Source: Chamaea fasciata | Taxonomy: Eukaryota; Chordata; Aves; Passeriformes; Sylviidae | NCBI GenBank assembly: GCA_029207755.1 | Contig: JARCOQ010000002.1 | Span: forward strand, 112,455,745-112,519,744 | Direction of reading: 5' to 3' | Length of the DNA: 64,000 nt | Part shown: one piece after another, positions 24,947-47,200 of the stretch | Position numbering within the stretch: position 1 is the first letter of the stretch | Layout of the letters: each line of letters opens with the position of its first letter | The notes under the pieces: generated by a model | What the model was told of the DNA's origin: nothing | Seen by the model: the letters and a program-made list of their open reading frames with translations, nothing else | Database searches by the model: none | Made by a program: the position numbers and the translations under genes

Positions 24947-26435
24947 TGTGGTGGTTTCATGTTTGCCGAATTTTGTTTGCCAACTGGGAGATAGGACTTT
25001 GGGAGAAAAAGGCAAAGCAGGCCCCAACTTAAGATAAACAGATTTTATTAACACACACCAAGAGAAGCAAAGGAAAAGGAAAAAAAAAACTCCACAAATG
25101 AATTTCTATACCAACCCTTTCTCCCACCGCAAACTGTTCATTTTCTACAAACAATGTAAAGAGGCAAAACTCAGAACCCCAGGTCAGTACCACTAATAAA
25201 ACAGTCTTTCCTTCAGTCCTTGAGAGAGAGAAGTCTCTCCTGTTGTTTGGTAACTTTCCACAAGAGAAACAGTCTGCTTGTGGCTTCTAACTCACACAAA
25301 TGCAGCCCTCCCAGGAAACTTCTGCAGTTGCGGAACCTCCCATATCGTGTAGCCTTTCCCGTGACTACATGTGGGCCGTAGACTCATATATACATTGGGG
25401 TGGCACTTTTAAGGATGAACAACTTCAAAGGCAAAGGATTCTTCACCTCAAGGAACAGAGATGTCTTCTTACTGGCACAGGAGGCTTCTTCTCATCACTC
25501 TCGTTTCCAGCCTCTCATGAGATCACAAGATCACAGCTACTAATTCAATATTCACTCAGTCCACCACAGATACCTGTGCTCAAATCCACAAACCATGTCC
25601 CCAATTCATATCGTCCACGATTAAAAGGATTATTGTAGCATATTACCCTCTGTTACCGTAACCCATAGGAGATTTTCAGCTTAGAACCAAGGCAACTTGT
25701 CATCTCTTCTACCTAAAAAGTCACTCTTCCTTTACTTGACTTTGAGATCTCCATATTGTCCCTTTACATGTCTCCAGCTTGGCCTTTTCTTTCATCTCTG
25801 AGAAGGGTTAGAGTTGAAGAAAGTCTCACTCTGTGTCAGGACCGAGTTAAAGCTTGCCCAGGCCTCCGGTGGTCAGGTGAATCTGCCGCGGCAGCTGCAA
25901 AGATTTCAGAGCCATGCCGGTGGGCTGAAGGCTGATGGATACCTTCACTTTCACCCTAGATCTGAAGGTGTGAGCCGCTCGAAGCTGCTCTTCAGGGCCC
26001 AGCGTAGGGTGAGGGGGAGACTCCATCCTCCCCTTGGGCCGGGGCGGGGGCATGGTCCTGCCACAACCAGCCCCATCCCCACTGCGGCCCCGGACATGCG
26101 GCCGGCACTGCCGAACTGCAATCCTCCTCCTCCTCCTCCTCCTCCTCCTCCTCACCCTGTCAGGGGCCGGGCGGGGGAAGAGGGGACACTGCCGGCCCAG
26201 GCACTCCCCACAGGCAGCGGCCCCCCTGAACGCCCGGCCGGCCTGGCCCCGGGGGCCCAGACCCCAACCTCATCTTAGGAAGTGATGCTAACTCCCTTGC
26301 CAGCCGAAAGAGGGAAAAAAGGGCCGAGTCACTTGGGGTCTCTGATTTAAGTCTGGGCTCTCCAGAGGCATGGACAACACTCCTGTTGGTGAGCCGAGCC
26401 CATCCCCAGCCTGGCACCTGTGCTAAACCACCGCA
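24947..26435 (-). mobile_element. Large LTR-like element with a GC-rich core
   Basis: The ends form an imperfect inverted repeat, TGTGGTGGTTT at the left and AAACCACCGCA at the right, with TG...CA termini as in LTRs. On the - strand an AATAAA lies about 90 bp from the 24,947 end (complement of about 25,040), fitting - strand transcription. The half nearest 26,435 is very GC-rich and contains a (CCT)n tract, unlike the surrounding intron. I could not see a target-site duplication, so the LTR call is inference from the ends and composition. It lies in TMPRSS2 intron 1, antisense to the gene. Confidence 0.5.
26122..26153. repeat. (CCT)n trinucleotide microsatellite
   Basis: About ten CCT units inside the GC-rich part of the LTR-like element. 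Confidence 0.9.
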
Positions 26436-27365
26436 GGTGAGGAGCTCCATCCCCAGTTCTCTTGCCTGGGGCCTCCGGCTCCCTTTAATGGACTTCTGAA
26501 GTTTGTTTTTTTCAGATGCACCCGGTAAAGTGCTTTAATAGCTCAGCAGCTATCAGGAGGAACGAGGGTAGTGAGAGGGAAGGACAGTTGTATGTTCCCA
26601 CTGAACTCTTCTGCATCATCAGAGTGGGTTCAAGACACTTTATAGTGGTCTATATAAATTTGTCTGATGTGTGAGGTGGGTTAGAGGCCAAGGTCTTGGA
26701 CTGAGATAAGGCAGACCAGTCCCTTCTAGCTCTCTAGTTGTTGGGATGTGTTTGACAGGTCAGTTTGGTTCTCCGTGACCCAACTTCCTTATCTGAGAAG
26801 TTGTTGCAGTTCCCTTGATGTGCCTGTGAAACATTTTGAAGTGTGGGAATGATGTGTGCTTAGGAAAACCAGATTATATCAGTATTGGATGCTACAGATT
26901 GATTTTTGCCTTAAACATTTGCGGAAGCAATGAGAGTTCGGTGGTTTTGGTTTCATGTAGTTTTAAAAGACAGGAAAGTGTGTATAGGTAATACCATGGA
27001 AGTCTGTATTTACCTGTGAGCTCATGTATTTTATAACAGGAAAACTGTTATTAATCAGAAGCTGGATAGGAAATAGATTAACAAGAACTAATTTGGGAGT
27101 GATGGTGGAAAACGAGCTAAACAAGAGAGATATTTTTCCCTCAGTTCACTTCTAGGAAAAAAAAAAAAAAAAGAAACCACCAAAACTCCCAAAAAAGAGT
27201 GAGGAACACTCTTCCCTGTTAATTTGCAAAGCCTTTCAAATGGTAATGTAAAAAAAAAATATAAGGGATTGTTTTGGTCATAGTCCCTGTTGGCTTACCT
27301 CAGAAACACCACTTCTCTCTGGTATCACTAAACTTCCTAACCCTTTTTTCCCCTCTCCTTTTCAG
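26436..27365 (+). other. TMPRSS2: TMPRSS2 intron 1, second part
   Basis: No exon or named repeat seen. Ends in the pyrimidine tract that precedes the candidate exon at 27,366. Confidence 0.4.
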
Positions 27366-27522
27366 AGGACAAGGAGCAGAAATATCCTCCTGTGATTTAT
27401 TTGTCCCTAAGTGTGGGCAGAGCTGCACTTCCCAACTGCTGTGAAGAGCTGGGCAAGGATGGATGGGACATAAAGCCAAGCACAAGTCCTGGAGCCTTAG
27501 TCACCAGTCTGATGGACTTACA
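27366..27522 (+). other. TMPRSS2: Candidate extra 5' untranslated exon of TMPRSS2
   Basis: A long pyrimidine tract ending CTCCTTTTCAG (acceptor at 27,364-27,365) and, 157 nt later, TTACA followed by GTAAGT, a near-consensus donor. The segment lies between exon 1 and the start-codon exon. It has no long open frame joined to the TMPRSS2 frame: the last ATG (about 27,512), spliced to exon 2, would run to a stop just before the main ATG, giving a short upstream frame. This fits an alternative non-coding exon; it may also be a pseudo-exon. Confidence 0.35.
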
Positions 27523-28605
27523 GTAAGTAGGAGTGAGACTCATTTGTCACCTGTCTGCCACACAAATAAGTTCAGTGGTGCATTATTTACACCTGTTTGC
27601 TGGCACTGATAAGCAAATACCAGCCTCAGCCTTCCTGAAGTGTCACAAAAAGCTGGCACAGCAGGTGCCCAGCGGCTGTTGGAATCTGCTTCAGTGACAT
27701 TTGCAGTTCAGTTTTGGGTGAGATGATGCCTTGATAGAGGCAAAAATAGCCTATTACTTTGGGCTGAATTACGTTGTGTCTTCACACAGCTGCAGCGTGC
27801 AGGGTTTTGCTCTGCAAGGTGGAGAAGGGTATTTCTCAGTGCAGGACTGAGACACTTTCTAGACTTTTTTTTCTTGTGGAGCAACATGAGAGGACTCAGC
27901 AGATAGCAGCATTTATTAGAATGGCTGCTTGTGGAGGTGTATGACTGCCTGTTTTAGATCTGCACCAGCAAACATTTTTTGTATTTCATGTGTCTGTGGC
28001 AATCACTGGTTTTGCTCAACATTAACGTTTAACTTTAAAATAAACTACCGCTGGATGCTTGAAACTTTGGATGTAGAACCTCTCTTTTTACCCTGTTTGC
28101 AAAACTTTCACATTGCTTTGGCACAGATCCCCTGCAACTCTTCCTGTTTTTGGTGCGGTGACTACAACACACAGCCAAGAAAACAAATGTTTGGAACACC
28201 TAAGAGTGAAAAAAATGCAGCCTGTGGGGGCTGCCAGTTGTGCTGCTATCATGAATTGGTTGAATTTGTATTTCCTGATGCTTTGCTGGTTTCTATGTCA
28301 TAAACCTCACATGAGTAAGTGCTGAGAGAGGCAGGAGGACCTGAGCATGGGACTGACACCGTGTGGGTGGCTGCCAGGATATTCTTTGACTCTTGTTCTG
28401 CCAGCAAGAGTGAGCACTGACTTGACCTTCTCAGTTTGTGCTGCCCTCGTGCTAATGAATAGTTGCCACTGTATAATCCTCAGGCTTGCATTGAGAGGCT
28501 GCTGAGATCTGATTTCATGCTGCACCTTAATTTGTACCCTCTCTTCGGTACTTCCGCTTGGTTTGGGGTGTGGGTTTTTAATTTGTGTTGGGTCTTTTCT
28601 TTTTT

Positions 28606-28607
<2 letters not shown>

Positions 28608-28646
<39 letters not shown>
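28608..28646. repeat. 39-nt T run
   Basis: Uninterrupted poly(T) within a longer T-rich stretch, about 110 bp before TMPRSS2 exon 2. Confidence 0.95.
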
Positions 28647-28651
<5 letters not shown>

Positions 28652-28758
28652 GTTTTATTTTCCCCTTCTGCAGGTCTGGCCTTTTTCCAAACGGAAAGCC
28701 TGACAAAACCTCCACTGGTGATGGTTTTCTTTTTTTGTTTGTTTGTTTGTTTGTATAG

Positions 28759-28814
28759 GTTCACACTTGACTCCCTGACACTTGAATTGTTTCTGTACTG
28801 TTGACAAAGGAAAA

Positions 28815-28829
<15 letters not shown>
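28759..28829 (+). CDS. TMPRSS2: TMPRSS2 exon 2: 5' UTR plus codons 1-5
   Basis: The acceptor follows a TTTG-repeat pyrimidine-rich tract ending TATAG (28,758). 56 nt of leader precede the ATG at 28,815 (MTSTL), and the donor is GTAAGT at 28,830. This short first coding exon ending in phase 0 matches the mammalian gene structure. Confidence 0.85.
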
Positions 28830-40430
<11,601 letters not shown>

Positions 40431-40442
<12 letters not shown>

Positions 40443-40486
40443 CAACACTCTCCTTGCTAATGGATGATCCCGAGGACAGGAATAAA
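40431..40486 (+). CDS. TMPRSS2: TMPRSS2 exon 14: last three codons, stop and start of 3' UTR
   Basis: The acceptor TTTTAAACAG is followed by GCA AAC AGA TGA (Ala-Asn-Arg-stop; stop at 40,440-40,442). This matches the family pattern of a last exon with only a few codons. An AATAAA occurs at 40,481-40,486, but the true 3' end may be far downstream. Confidence 0.85.
40481..40486 (+). terminator. TMPRSS2: Candidate poly(A) signal of TMPRSS2, proximal
   Basis: AATAAA only 39 nt after the stop codon. Use of this site would give a very short 3' UTR. Further AATAAA hexamers on the + strand lie at 42,167 and 43,428. Confidence 0.45.
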
Positions 40487-40907
40487 TGAAGCCATGGGGG
40501 CCTGGGATATTTATTTACTTTGCGGTTGATTTTATTTCTCCTCTTTGATTTTTCTTTTCAAAAGTAACATGAAGGATTGCACACTTGGTTCTGTGCTGGC
40601 TACAGTGACAGGTCTTAATCAGTGAAGGATTATCACAATGAGCACCTTTCTTCTCCTTGTGGTGCCTGGCGGAGTCATTCTGTCACCTGCTTGCTGAAAA
40701 AGTCTCTCTTTTGTTGAGTAATTTTCTCTTGGTGATCAGGCTTATAATGAGAATTTAAATCACAATTTAATTTCAGATTTTCGTAGCAGGATTCCTGAGA
40801 CAGTTGGTTTAGTAGTTTTTAAATTAAATGTTAAGTAATGTGAATGTTGAATCTCCAAGCTGCTGGTTGGCAATTTAAAAAGAAGTGATTTTTTTTTTTT
40901 TTTAGTA

Positions 40908-41445
40908 TAGAATTACAAAATGGTTTGGGTTGGAAGGGACCTTAAGGATCATCCAGTTCCAACCCCACTGCCATGGGCAGGGACACCTTCCACTATCCCA
41001 GGTTGCTCAGAGCCCCATCCAGCCTGGCCTTGGGCACTTGCAGGGATGGACCATCCTCAGCTTCCCTGGGCAACCTGTTCCAGTGCCTCACCACCTTCAC
41101 AGGGAAGAATTTCTTCCTAAAATCTAATGCAAATGTGCCCTCTTTCAGTCTGATGTCACTACCCCGTGTCCTCTCACTCCATGTCCTTGTCCAAAGTCCC
41201 TCTCCAGCTCTCTTATAGGCTCATTAGGGAGTGGAAAAGGTGCTGAGGTCTCCCCAGAGCCTTGTCCAGGCTGAACAACCCCAGCTCTCCCAGCCTGTCT
41301 CCCTGTCTGCAGGGGTGCTGCAGCCCTTGGAACACCTTTGTGGTCTCCTCTGGACTTGCTCCAACAGGTCCATGTTGGAGATCCCAGAGCTGGGTGCAGT
41401 ATTCCAGGTGGGGTCTCAGGAGAGCAGAGGGTGAGGGATATTATA
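40908..41445 (-). mobile_element. CR1 LINE, 3' portion, ~540 bp, well preserved
   Basis: Reads as the complement of CR1 from its 3' end inward: TGGTTTGGGTTGGAAGGGAC, 'AAGGATCATCCAGTTCCAACC', 'GGGCAACCTGTTCCAGTGCCTCACCACC', 'AGAATTTCTTCCTAA', 'CTGAACAACCCCAGCTCTCCCAG', then 'GGTGGGGTCTCAGGAGAGC', each given only in part. It is the clearest CR1 copy in the window. It lies in the presumed TMPRSS2 3' UTR or downstream region. Confidence 0.92.
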
Positions 41446-43427
41446 TATGAAGGGAATTTTTCATGCACTACAGTACAGGCACAGAAAATAATAATAAAAA
41501 AATATCCTGTATATTCAGGTAGTTAAAAATCCTCAGGATCTCAATCAAAGTCAGACTGTTGCAGTCTGGCTGCCTCAGACCTTACAGAAAGTGCTGTTCT
41601 GCCTTAAGCTGCTCTGAACCCAAAATGGGCACTTTGATGATGTGGGATTTGGACAGGGATGCCCTGGATAAGGATGTCCCGGACAGGGATGCCCCAGAGC
41701 TGCAGCAGGAAGAGTCTCAGTGCTGAGGTCCCTGGCTGAGCACACTGAAGGTGACTTTTGGCCTCTCCCTGCTGTGAAAGGCAAAGGGCAAAGCCAGGCT
41801 GCGCTGCACCTCGAGCTGCAGACACACACACACACACACACAGACTGGATGTTTTGTACAAGGAAACACAAGACTGCGTTTCTGCAGGACGAGATGAACT
41901 ACCTCATTTGTTAAATTTGGCTTCTGATTCCTTACAGCTCTCCTTTACATATCTGCCTGTATGTTTTTAGCAAAATGTAATTCGTATCCGAGTGCCACCT
42001 GAACGAGGATTTTGAGAATAATTTATAATCGTGGTAGAGGATCAAAAAGCCATATCAAGTCACTTTGTTAAGAAGGATAAATCTTTATTGAATGAAATGA
42101 CTCCACTAGTCTTGTTTTCTCTTTTGGTACTGAAATGCAATTATCTTACATGTAAACACTGCACCAAATAAATTGGTTGTTTGTTTTTTTTTAATAGTTT
42201 TCCTTATTTGTGCTTTATGTCTGTTTACTTGGAGTTTTTTTGTTTGGTTTTTTATTGTTATTTTTTTGTTGTTGTTGTTTGGGTTTTTTTTTTTTTTTTG
42301 TTTTGTTTTGTTTTTTGGAAGCAGTTGCTGGATTCAGAGTATGAAGTGCTTTGAGAGTCTGATTAAAAAAACCAAAACCAACAACAAAGAAACAACTCAA
42401 GAGGGTGAGCCAAGAGATTGTTTTAATTCCAATATTTCAGGTCCTTGAACAAACCCAGGGAAAGAGAGCAGGATGTCCAGGAATGCTGAGTGTCTTTGGT
42501 GGCTGGGTCTGATGAAGTCACTCTGATTTAATTTAATTAAATAAGGAAGTTTAGCCTGCAGGCAGTGGCTTGAGGGAGTCACACCCTATTTTACCATTCC
42601 ACCTTGTGCTGCCTGCAGCAACGTGTCCTTGCCTCTCCTCTGTAGGTGTGAGAGGGGTGTTTTCAATAGCACTTGTGCATCAAGTGCATCTTGGGGTGGG
42701 GGGTGGGGGGATACTGTGAAATAAAACAAGTTTAAAGTACTTTCAAAACAGAAATTAAAAAATTAGGTTTTTACAGGTATGAGGCACTTTTTCTGTGGCT
42801 TCTGACCTGCAGCACTGCGAGTCAATAAGAGCAAAATAATGGGCAGGAAGAAAGGGGAAAGTGGCTCAAGAAGGTGAAGGAACCTGGATGTTGGGGTGAA
42901 TGCTGTACCAAAAGCGGTACCAGCTGCAGTTCTATGCCCCAGGGACAGACACTTTCTGTCATATCGAGCCTGAGGAGAAGGCTTCTCTTGTAAGGAACTT
43001 GGAAATCCCTACATTGCACATTGGTGTAAGCAGTATTTTTTCTAGCTGGATGCAGACATTACTTCTGGTGCTTTTGGCTATTAAACCAAAACTCCCGTGT
43101 GAAAGATGTCACGAACACAGTGTGTGATATATTTTGCTTCTGTGGAGTGAAAGAGCTTTTGGGAAGGTTCTCCTTGGCCTGGGGAGGGAAAGGAGAAAGG
43201 CAGCAAAGCACAGGCTGAGACACCCTTGTAAAGTTTAACATCCTGGGAGGTTTCTTTCCTTTTGCACATCCAAATCCTGCCCTCTAGTGAGTTGCCCATC
43301 AATCCCGAAATTTCAGGTGCTGCTGCGGAGAGCTGAGAGGAATGAGCCACTTGGCCTTCTGCAAATCAAACAGTTGGAAAGGAGACTGAACAGAGCCAAT
43401 GCCATCCTCTGGATGCACCAGTCACAT
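41446..43427. other. Convergent 3' zone between TMPRSS2 and MX1
   Basis: No coding exon recognised. Holds T-rich runs (42,240-42,310) and a + strand AATAAA at 42,167-42,172. It could be long TMPRSS2 3' UTR, since human TMPRSS2 has a 3' UTR of more than 1 kb, or true intergenic DNA. Confidence 0.4.
41822..41842. repeat. (CA)n dinucleotide microsatellite
   Basis: About ten CA units downstream of TMPRSS2. Confidence 0.9.
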
Positions 43428-43440
43428 AAATAAACTTTAT
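43428..43440. terminator. Back-to-back poly(A) signals usable on both strands
   Basis: AATAAA (43,428-43,433) and TTTATT (43,435-43,440) are separated by one base. The same 13 bp therefore present AATAAA on each strand, between two convergent genes. Confidence 0.5.
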
Positions 43441-43806
43441 TTTCCTTCTATGCTGGAATGGTTTCATGCCTGCTGTGTTGTCCCTCTCTCCCTTCTGGGC
43501 TGAGACTTAGTGGTGACACTTTGCAGAGGTGTCTTTTAGGTGATAGCAGGAAAGAGAACAACCCCAGTGAGACAAAAACCACAAAGGGATGTGGGAGATC
43601 ATGAGTGTCATGCACTAAGCTTCATTGAGGAAAGCTAGATAATTTGATTTCTACTGTTTGTGGATTATACAGCTTCTATCATTCAAAAGAGAAAAAAACA
43701 AAACTAAAACCAACAAAACATATAATCCTCAGAGTGCTGGCTTTTTAATGATTATTCCAGCAGTTGAACAGAGTTCATAAAGAAAACACTTAAAAATGGG
43801 ATAATG

Positions 43807-43812
43807 TTTATT
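43807..43812 (-). terminator. MX1: Candidate poly(A) signal of MX1
   Basis: TTTATT on the + strand is AATAAA on the - strand, about 200 nt after the MX1 stop codon at 44,011. This gives a short 3' UTR. Confidence 0.5.
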
Positions 43813-44010
43813 TAATCACAACTCCCCCAGTGGAGCTCTTTATGCAAAGGCAGCTGTTTGCATATAACTGATTATAGAGAATAAAGAAAAACTGAACACT
43901 AGAAATTAGTGTTAAAGGTCTGGGCTGACATTACATTTTTATGGGATTATACTAAATTCTTCCCTAATGCTAGAAGATGGGGAGAAAAAATAAACTTATG
44001 AAAAAACAAA

Positions 44011-44244
44011 TTATAACAAGCTGAATTCTCTCAGGTACTGGCAGGCTTTGCTGAGACGGTCAACTCTTTGGCTTAGATAATTCCTGGTTTTAGCAGCTTC
44101 AGAGTCCTCCTCAAGGAGAAAGTTAAACTTCTCTTTTTCTTGTAAAAGTTGCAGCATTGAGGTCTGCAGGTTTTCTCCAAAGTCCTGAAGGACAGTAGAC
44201 AGGATGATCAGAGGTATCTGATTGGAGAGGCGTTTACTTGCTCC
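44011..44244 (-). CDS. MX1: MX1 exon 14: C-terminal stalk (GED region) and stop
   Basis: Residues 643-719. [14 protein letters not shown] and [18 protein letters not shown] match the C-terminal Mx effector region. It ends LREFSLL and stop. The acceptor is ATCATGCAG. Confidence 0.94.
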   Translation of the reverse strand, partial: GASKRLSNQIPLIILSTVLQDFGENLQTSMLQLLQEKEKFNFLLEEDSEAAKTRNYLSQRVDRLSKACQYLREFSLL

Positions 44245-47200
44245 CTGCATGATGGGGGAAAAAGAAATGCAAAATACTGAATTGGTAAAAAAGAACTGAA
44301 AAATGAAGGGTCTATAGGTAATCTGGTAAAATAAGTGGTTCCAAGGTTTTAAAATGCTGGACTGACAAACTGTTCAAGGAGGGAGTACTGCTGTGAACCA
44401 AAAAATGTTTGCAACCAATGTCTTTTGTGCCTGAAATCTAAAAATCAAGTCATGGGGATGTCAGCTGTTGCTTTTGTTCCCTCAGCAAACTAAAGCCAAG
44501 GCAGGCTGTTCTCTGCTCAGCCCTGTCAGCTGTCACTGGGACAAGTTATAGGAGGACATTCCTGACAAACAGAACTTGTGCAGAGTTTCTGGTGTCCAAC
44601 CTTCACTGAATGCTAACAGTATGCTTTGATGTAGGAAATCAGAGATTTCAGTGATTTTTCCTAAAGCTGGAAAATTCCTCTATTAGACGGTGCTGTTTAG
44701 ATGGTATTTCTGATGAGGTTGTCCTTTTAAGACAGCTTTGGAGGAAGCTTTAACCTTAAGGAGAAATGTCTTCAGCAGTACTGAGACGAGACTGTGCCCA
44801 CATTACATCTATTGAGATCCCCATGAGATAATCTCCTGCCTGACCTGACCCAACTGCCTGGTTGATTTATGGATGCAAACTGAAATAGATTGACCCAGAA
44901 GAGCTTGTGGGACCCTTTCCCCATGGACATCCACAGGGTTTGGGGGCCCAGCTGGTGCTTTTGGGCAACATGAGGTTCTAAACCTCTCCCAGCTCTGGGA
45001 AGTGGCTGCCTCCAGCCCTCCTGGTGCTGGGTGAGCACTTAGACCCAAGCGCCTGGCTGCAATTGAGAGCTTCTGTCTTCCTTTTTGTAGTACAACTTGA
45101 AAATGGCACTTGAAGGTCTTATGGGCAGCCAAGGACACTTAAGAGCTTCCATGTCATCCAGACTGTATTTGGCTTTGCATAAGTCAGTCCCATGGAGCTG
45201 TGGTGCCCTGGCATTTAGGGGTTTGTCAAAAATGGCTCTCAGGGCATTTACAAAAATATTTAACTGCAGATACAGACATAGAGCAGATATGTAGCAAGGT
45301 GGGATGGAAGTGCTTCTGCACTTCTTTGTTTCTTGTTTTATGAAAGCCAATGGTTTTCTCTTCGTCAGCCTGAGCAGCCTGACCATTTATAATTGCAGGA
45401 ATTTGTCACAAAGCCTACTCTTGAAATTCAAAGTGAGCTGCTACCTACCTTCCTGAGTTATTAATATTGAACTTGTTGCTTTCTGAGGGAGCTTTACAAC
45501 AAAGCAAATCTCAATACTGTGTGCTCTCTTTTCTGTCTTTCTTTAACAGGATCCTTTGTTGAAAGACCCCATTTGTCTTCAGAGACTTCACTTACAGGGT
45601 GCTATCTGCAATACAGCAGATGCACTCTGATCTCTACAGACAGCTGAAATATTTTAATGTAACATTTTATTATTGCTCCTCCTGCTGTGGTAGTCTAGGA
45701 CCTGACTGCAAGCCACTGACACCACTTTCTGCTGGCTGCAGGAATGTGCAGAGTGGCTTGAGCCTGACCTGAGCCAGGCTGGGAGGCAGCTAACAAGTGA
45801 TTTAGCAGCCAGCTGTTACTCTGGCACCTTCAGGCTTTTCTAATCACCATGTCCTGCATCCTGCAGCTTGCTGATGCTGCCCAGCTTTGCCTTGACACTC
45901 TCACCACTCTCAGAAGCTCCAAGTAGTTTGTACAGAAGCTGAACATGAACCTGAATGAGGCACTGAGACACGCCCTGGCCATTCCCTGCCCAGTGCTAGT
46001 GAGGCTCTATTGGCTCCAGCAAGATCTGGCTGAGGGGGGTCTCTGCTGTAGCGTTCAGGGAGCAGCAAATCTGCTGTATCACAGCCTGGGAACTCACAGA
46101 GAAATAGGCACTGGTGTGAGAAAGCATCTCCACGACAACAGAGGGCTCCTTTGGAGTAGAAAACTGCAGATCTTTCCCCTGGGACACGGTGGGAGCGATT
46201 TCTGCCCTGACAGCATTCAGATCACCTATGTAAAGGTCATCCTGGCAGTACACGATTTTCTCCATTTTAAACTGTGCCCGGATGTGGCTTTCAGCCTCTG
46301 CTGCTTGTTTCTCTCTAAGGTCTTCAATTTTCACCTAGGAAAGAAAGGAACAAGAAGTTCTGAGACGTTTGCTTCCTTTGGGAAGGTGCCAGTGCTTAGC
46401 AGTGCCCCCAGGAAATGGCAAAGTGGGCAGGGTGTCCTTGTGCAGTCCTGTCTAATCCCAGAACATGGGAATATGAGTGAAGATTTGAACTGTGGTCTCT
46501 CTGTTGTGAAAGAGCAGGAAAACATGGCAGTTTTGTCTCCTTACACGAGTGGGATCAGTCCAAGCCTGGTGCTTGAAACCCAAAGGAAAACATCTGTTGT
46601 CAGCAAACCAACCCTGTGTAACCCCTCTCTGTCTGGTGCTTTATTGCAGCCACCAGATACTTTCTGGCCTTTTTGATACTTCCACCTAAAAATCTGTGGG
46701 GGCAGCAAAGTTCCCTCAGTCATGCTCAAATTCCCTTAAAATGCTTTCCTGGCATCCCTAAGAAAACACCTCATCTCTTTTCTCATGTCCAGTGTTGGCC
46801 AGAACTTCTTCCCTCTTCATTCCTCTCACTGTGTTACACCTAAAGACCCTGCCTGAACACCTCTGTGTTTGGATGAAATAATTTATTTGTTCACTGTCTG
46901 GCTGGCCTGGGAGCTCAGCAGGGTTTGACTATGAAAATGAAACAGCAAACAACCTATTTCACTCACATTTGCCTCTGAATTTCTTTTTTTGGCAGCACAC
47001 TGCGAGTGGACTTTGTTTCCTGACTGCCAGCATTGCTTCACATCTTTTCCTCAAAGCTCTTTCTGAGAAAAGGCCTTCAAGGACATCTATATCACTGAAC
47101 TCCACCCCAAAACATGCCAATGCCCAAACTTTGAACAGCCATCTCCTATTTTTTTCATGGCTGGATGATTTTTGATTTGTCTGCTCCTGCTAACTTTCAT

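Noticed and set aside
40920..41468. Small open frames in the 3' region of TMPRSS2
   Set aside because: They fall within a CR1 LINE copy read in antisense or non-coding frames.
45945..46676. 243-codon + strand open frame
   Set aside because: It is antisense to MX1 exon 13 and its flanking introns; the apparent length comes from the shadow of the real exon.
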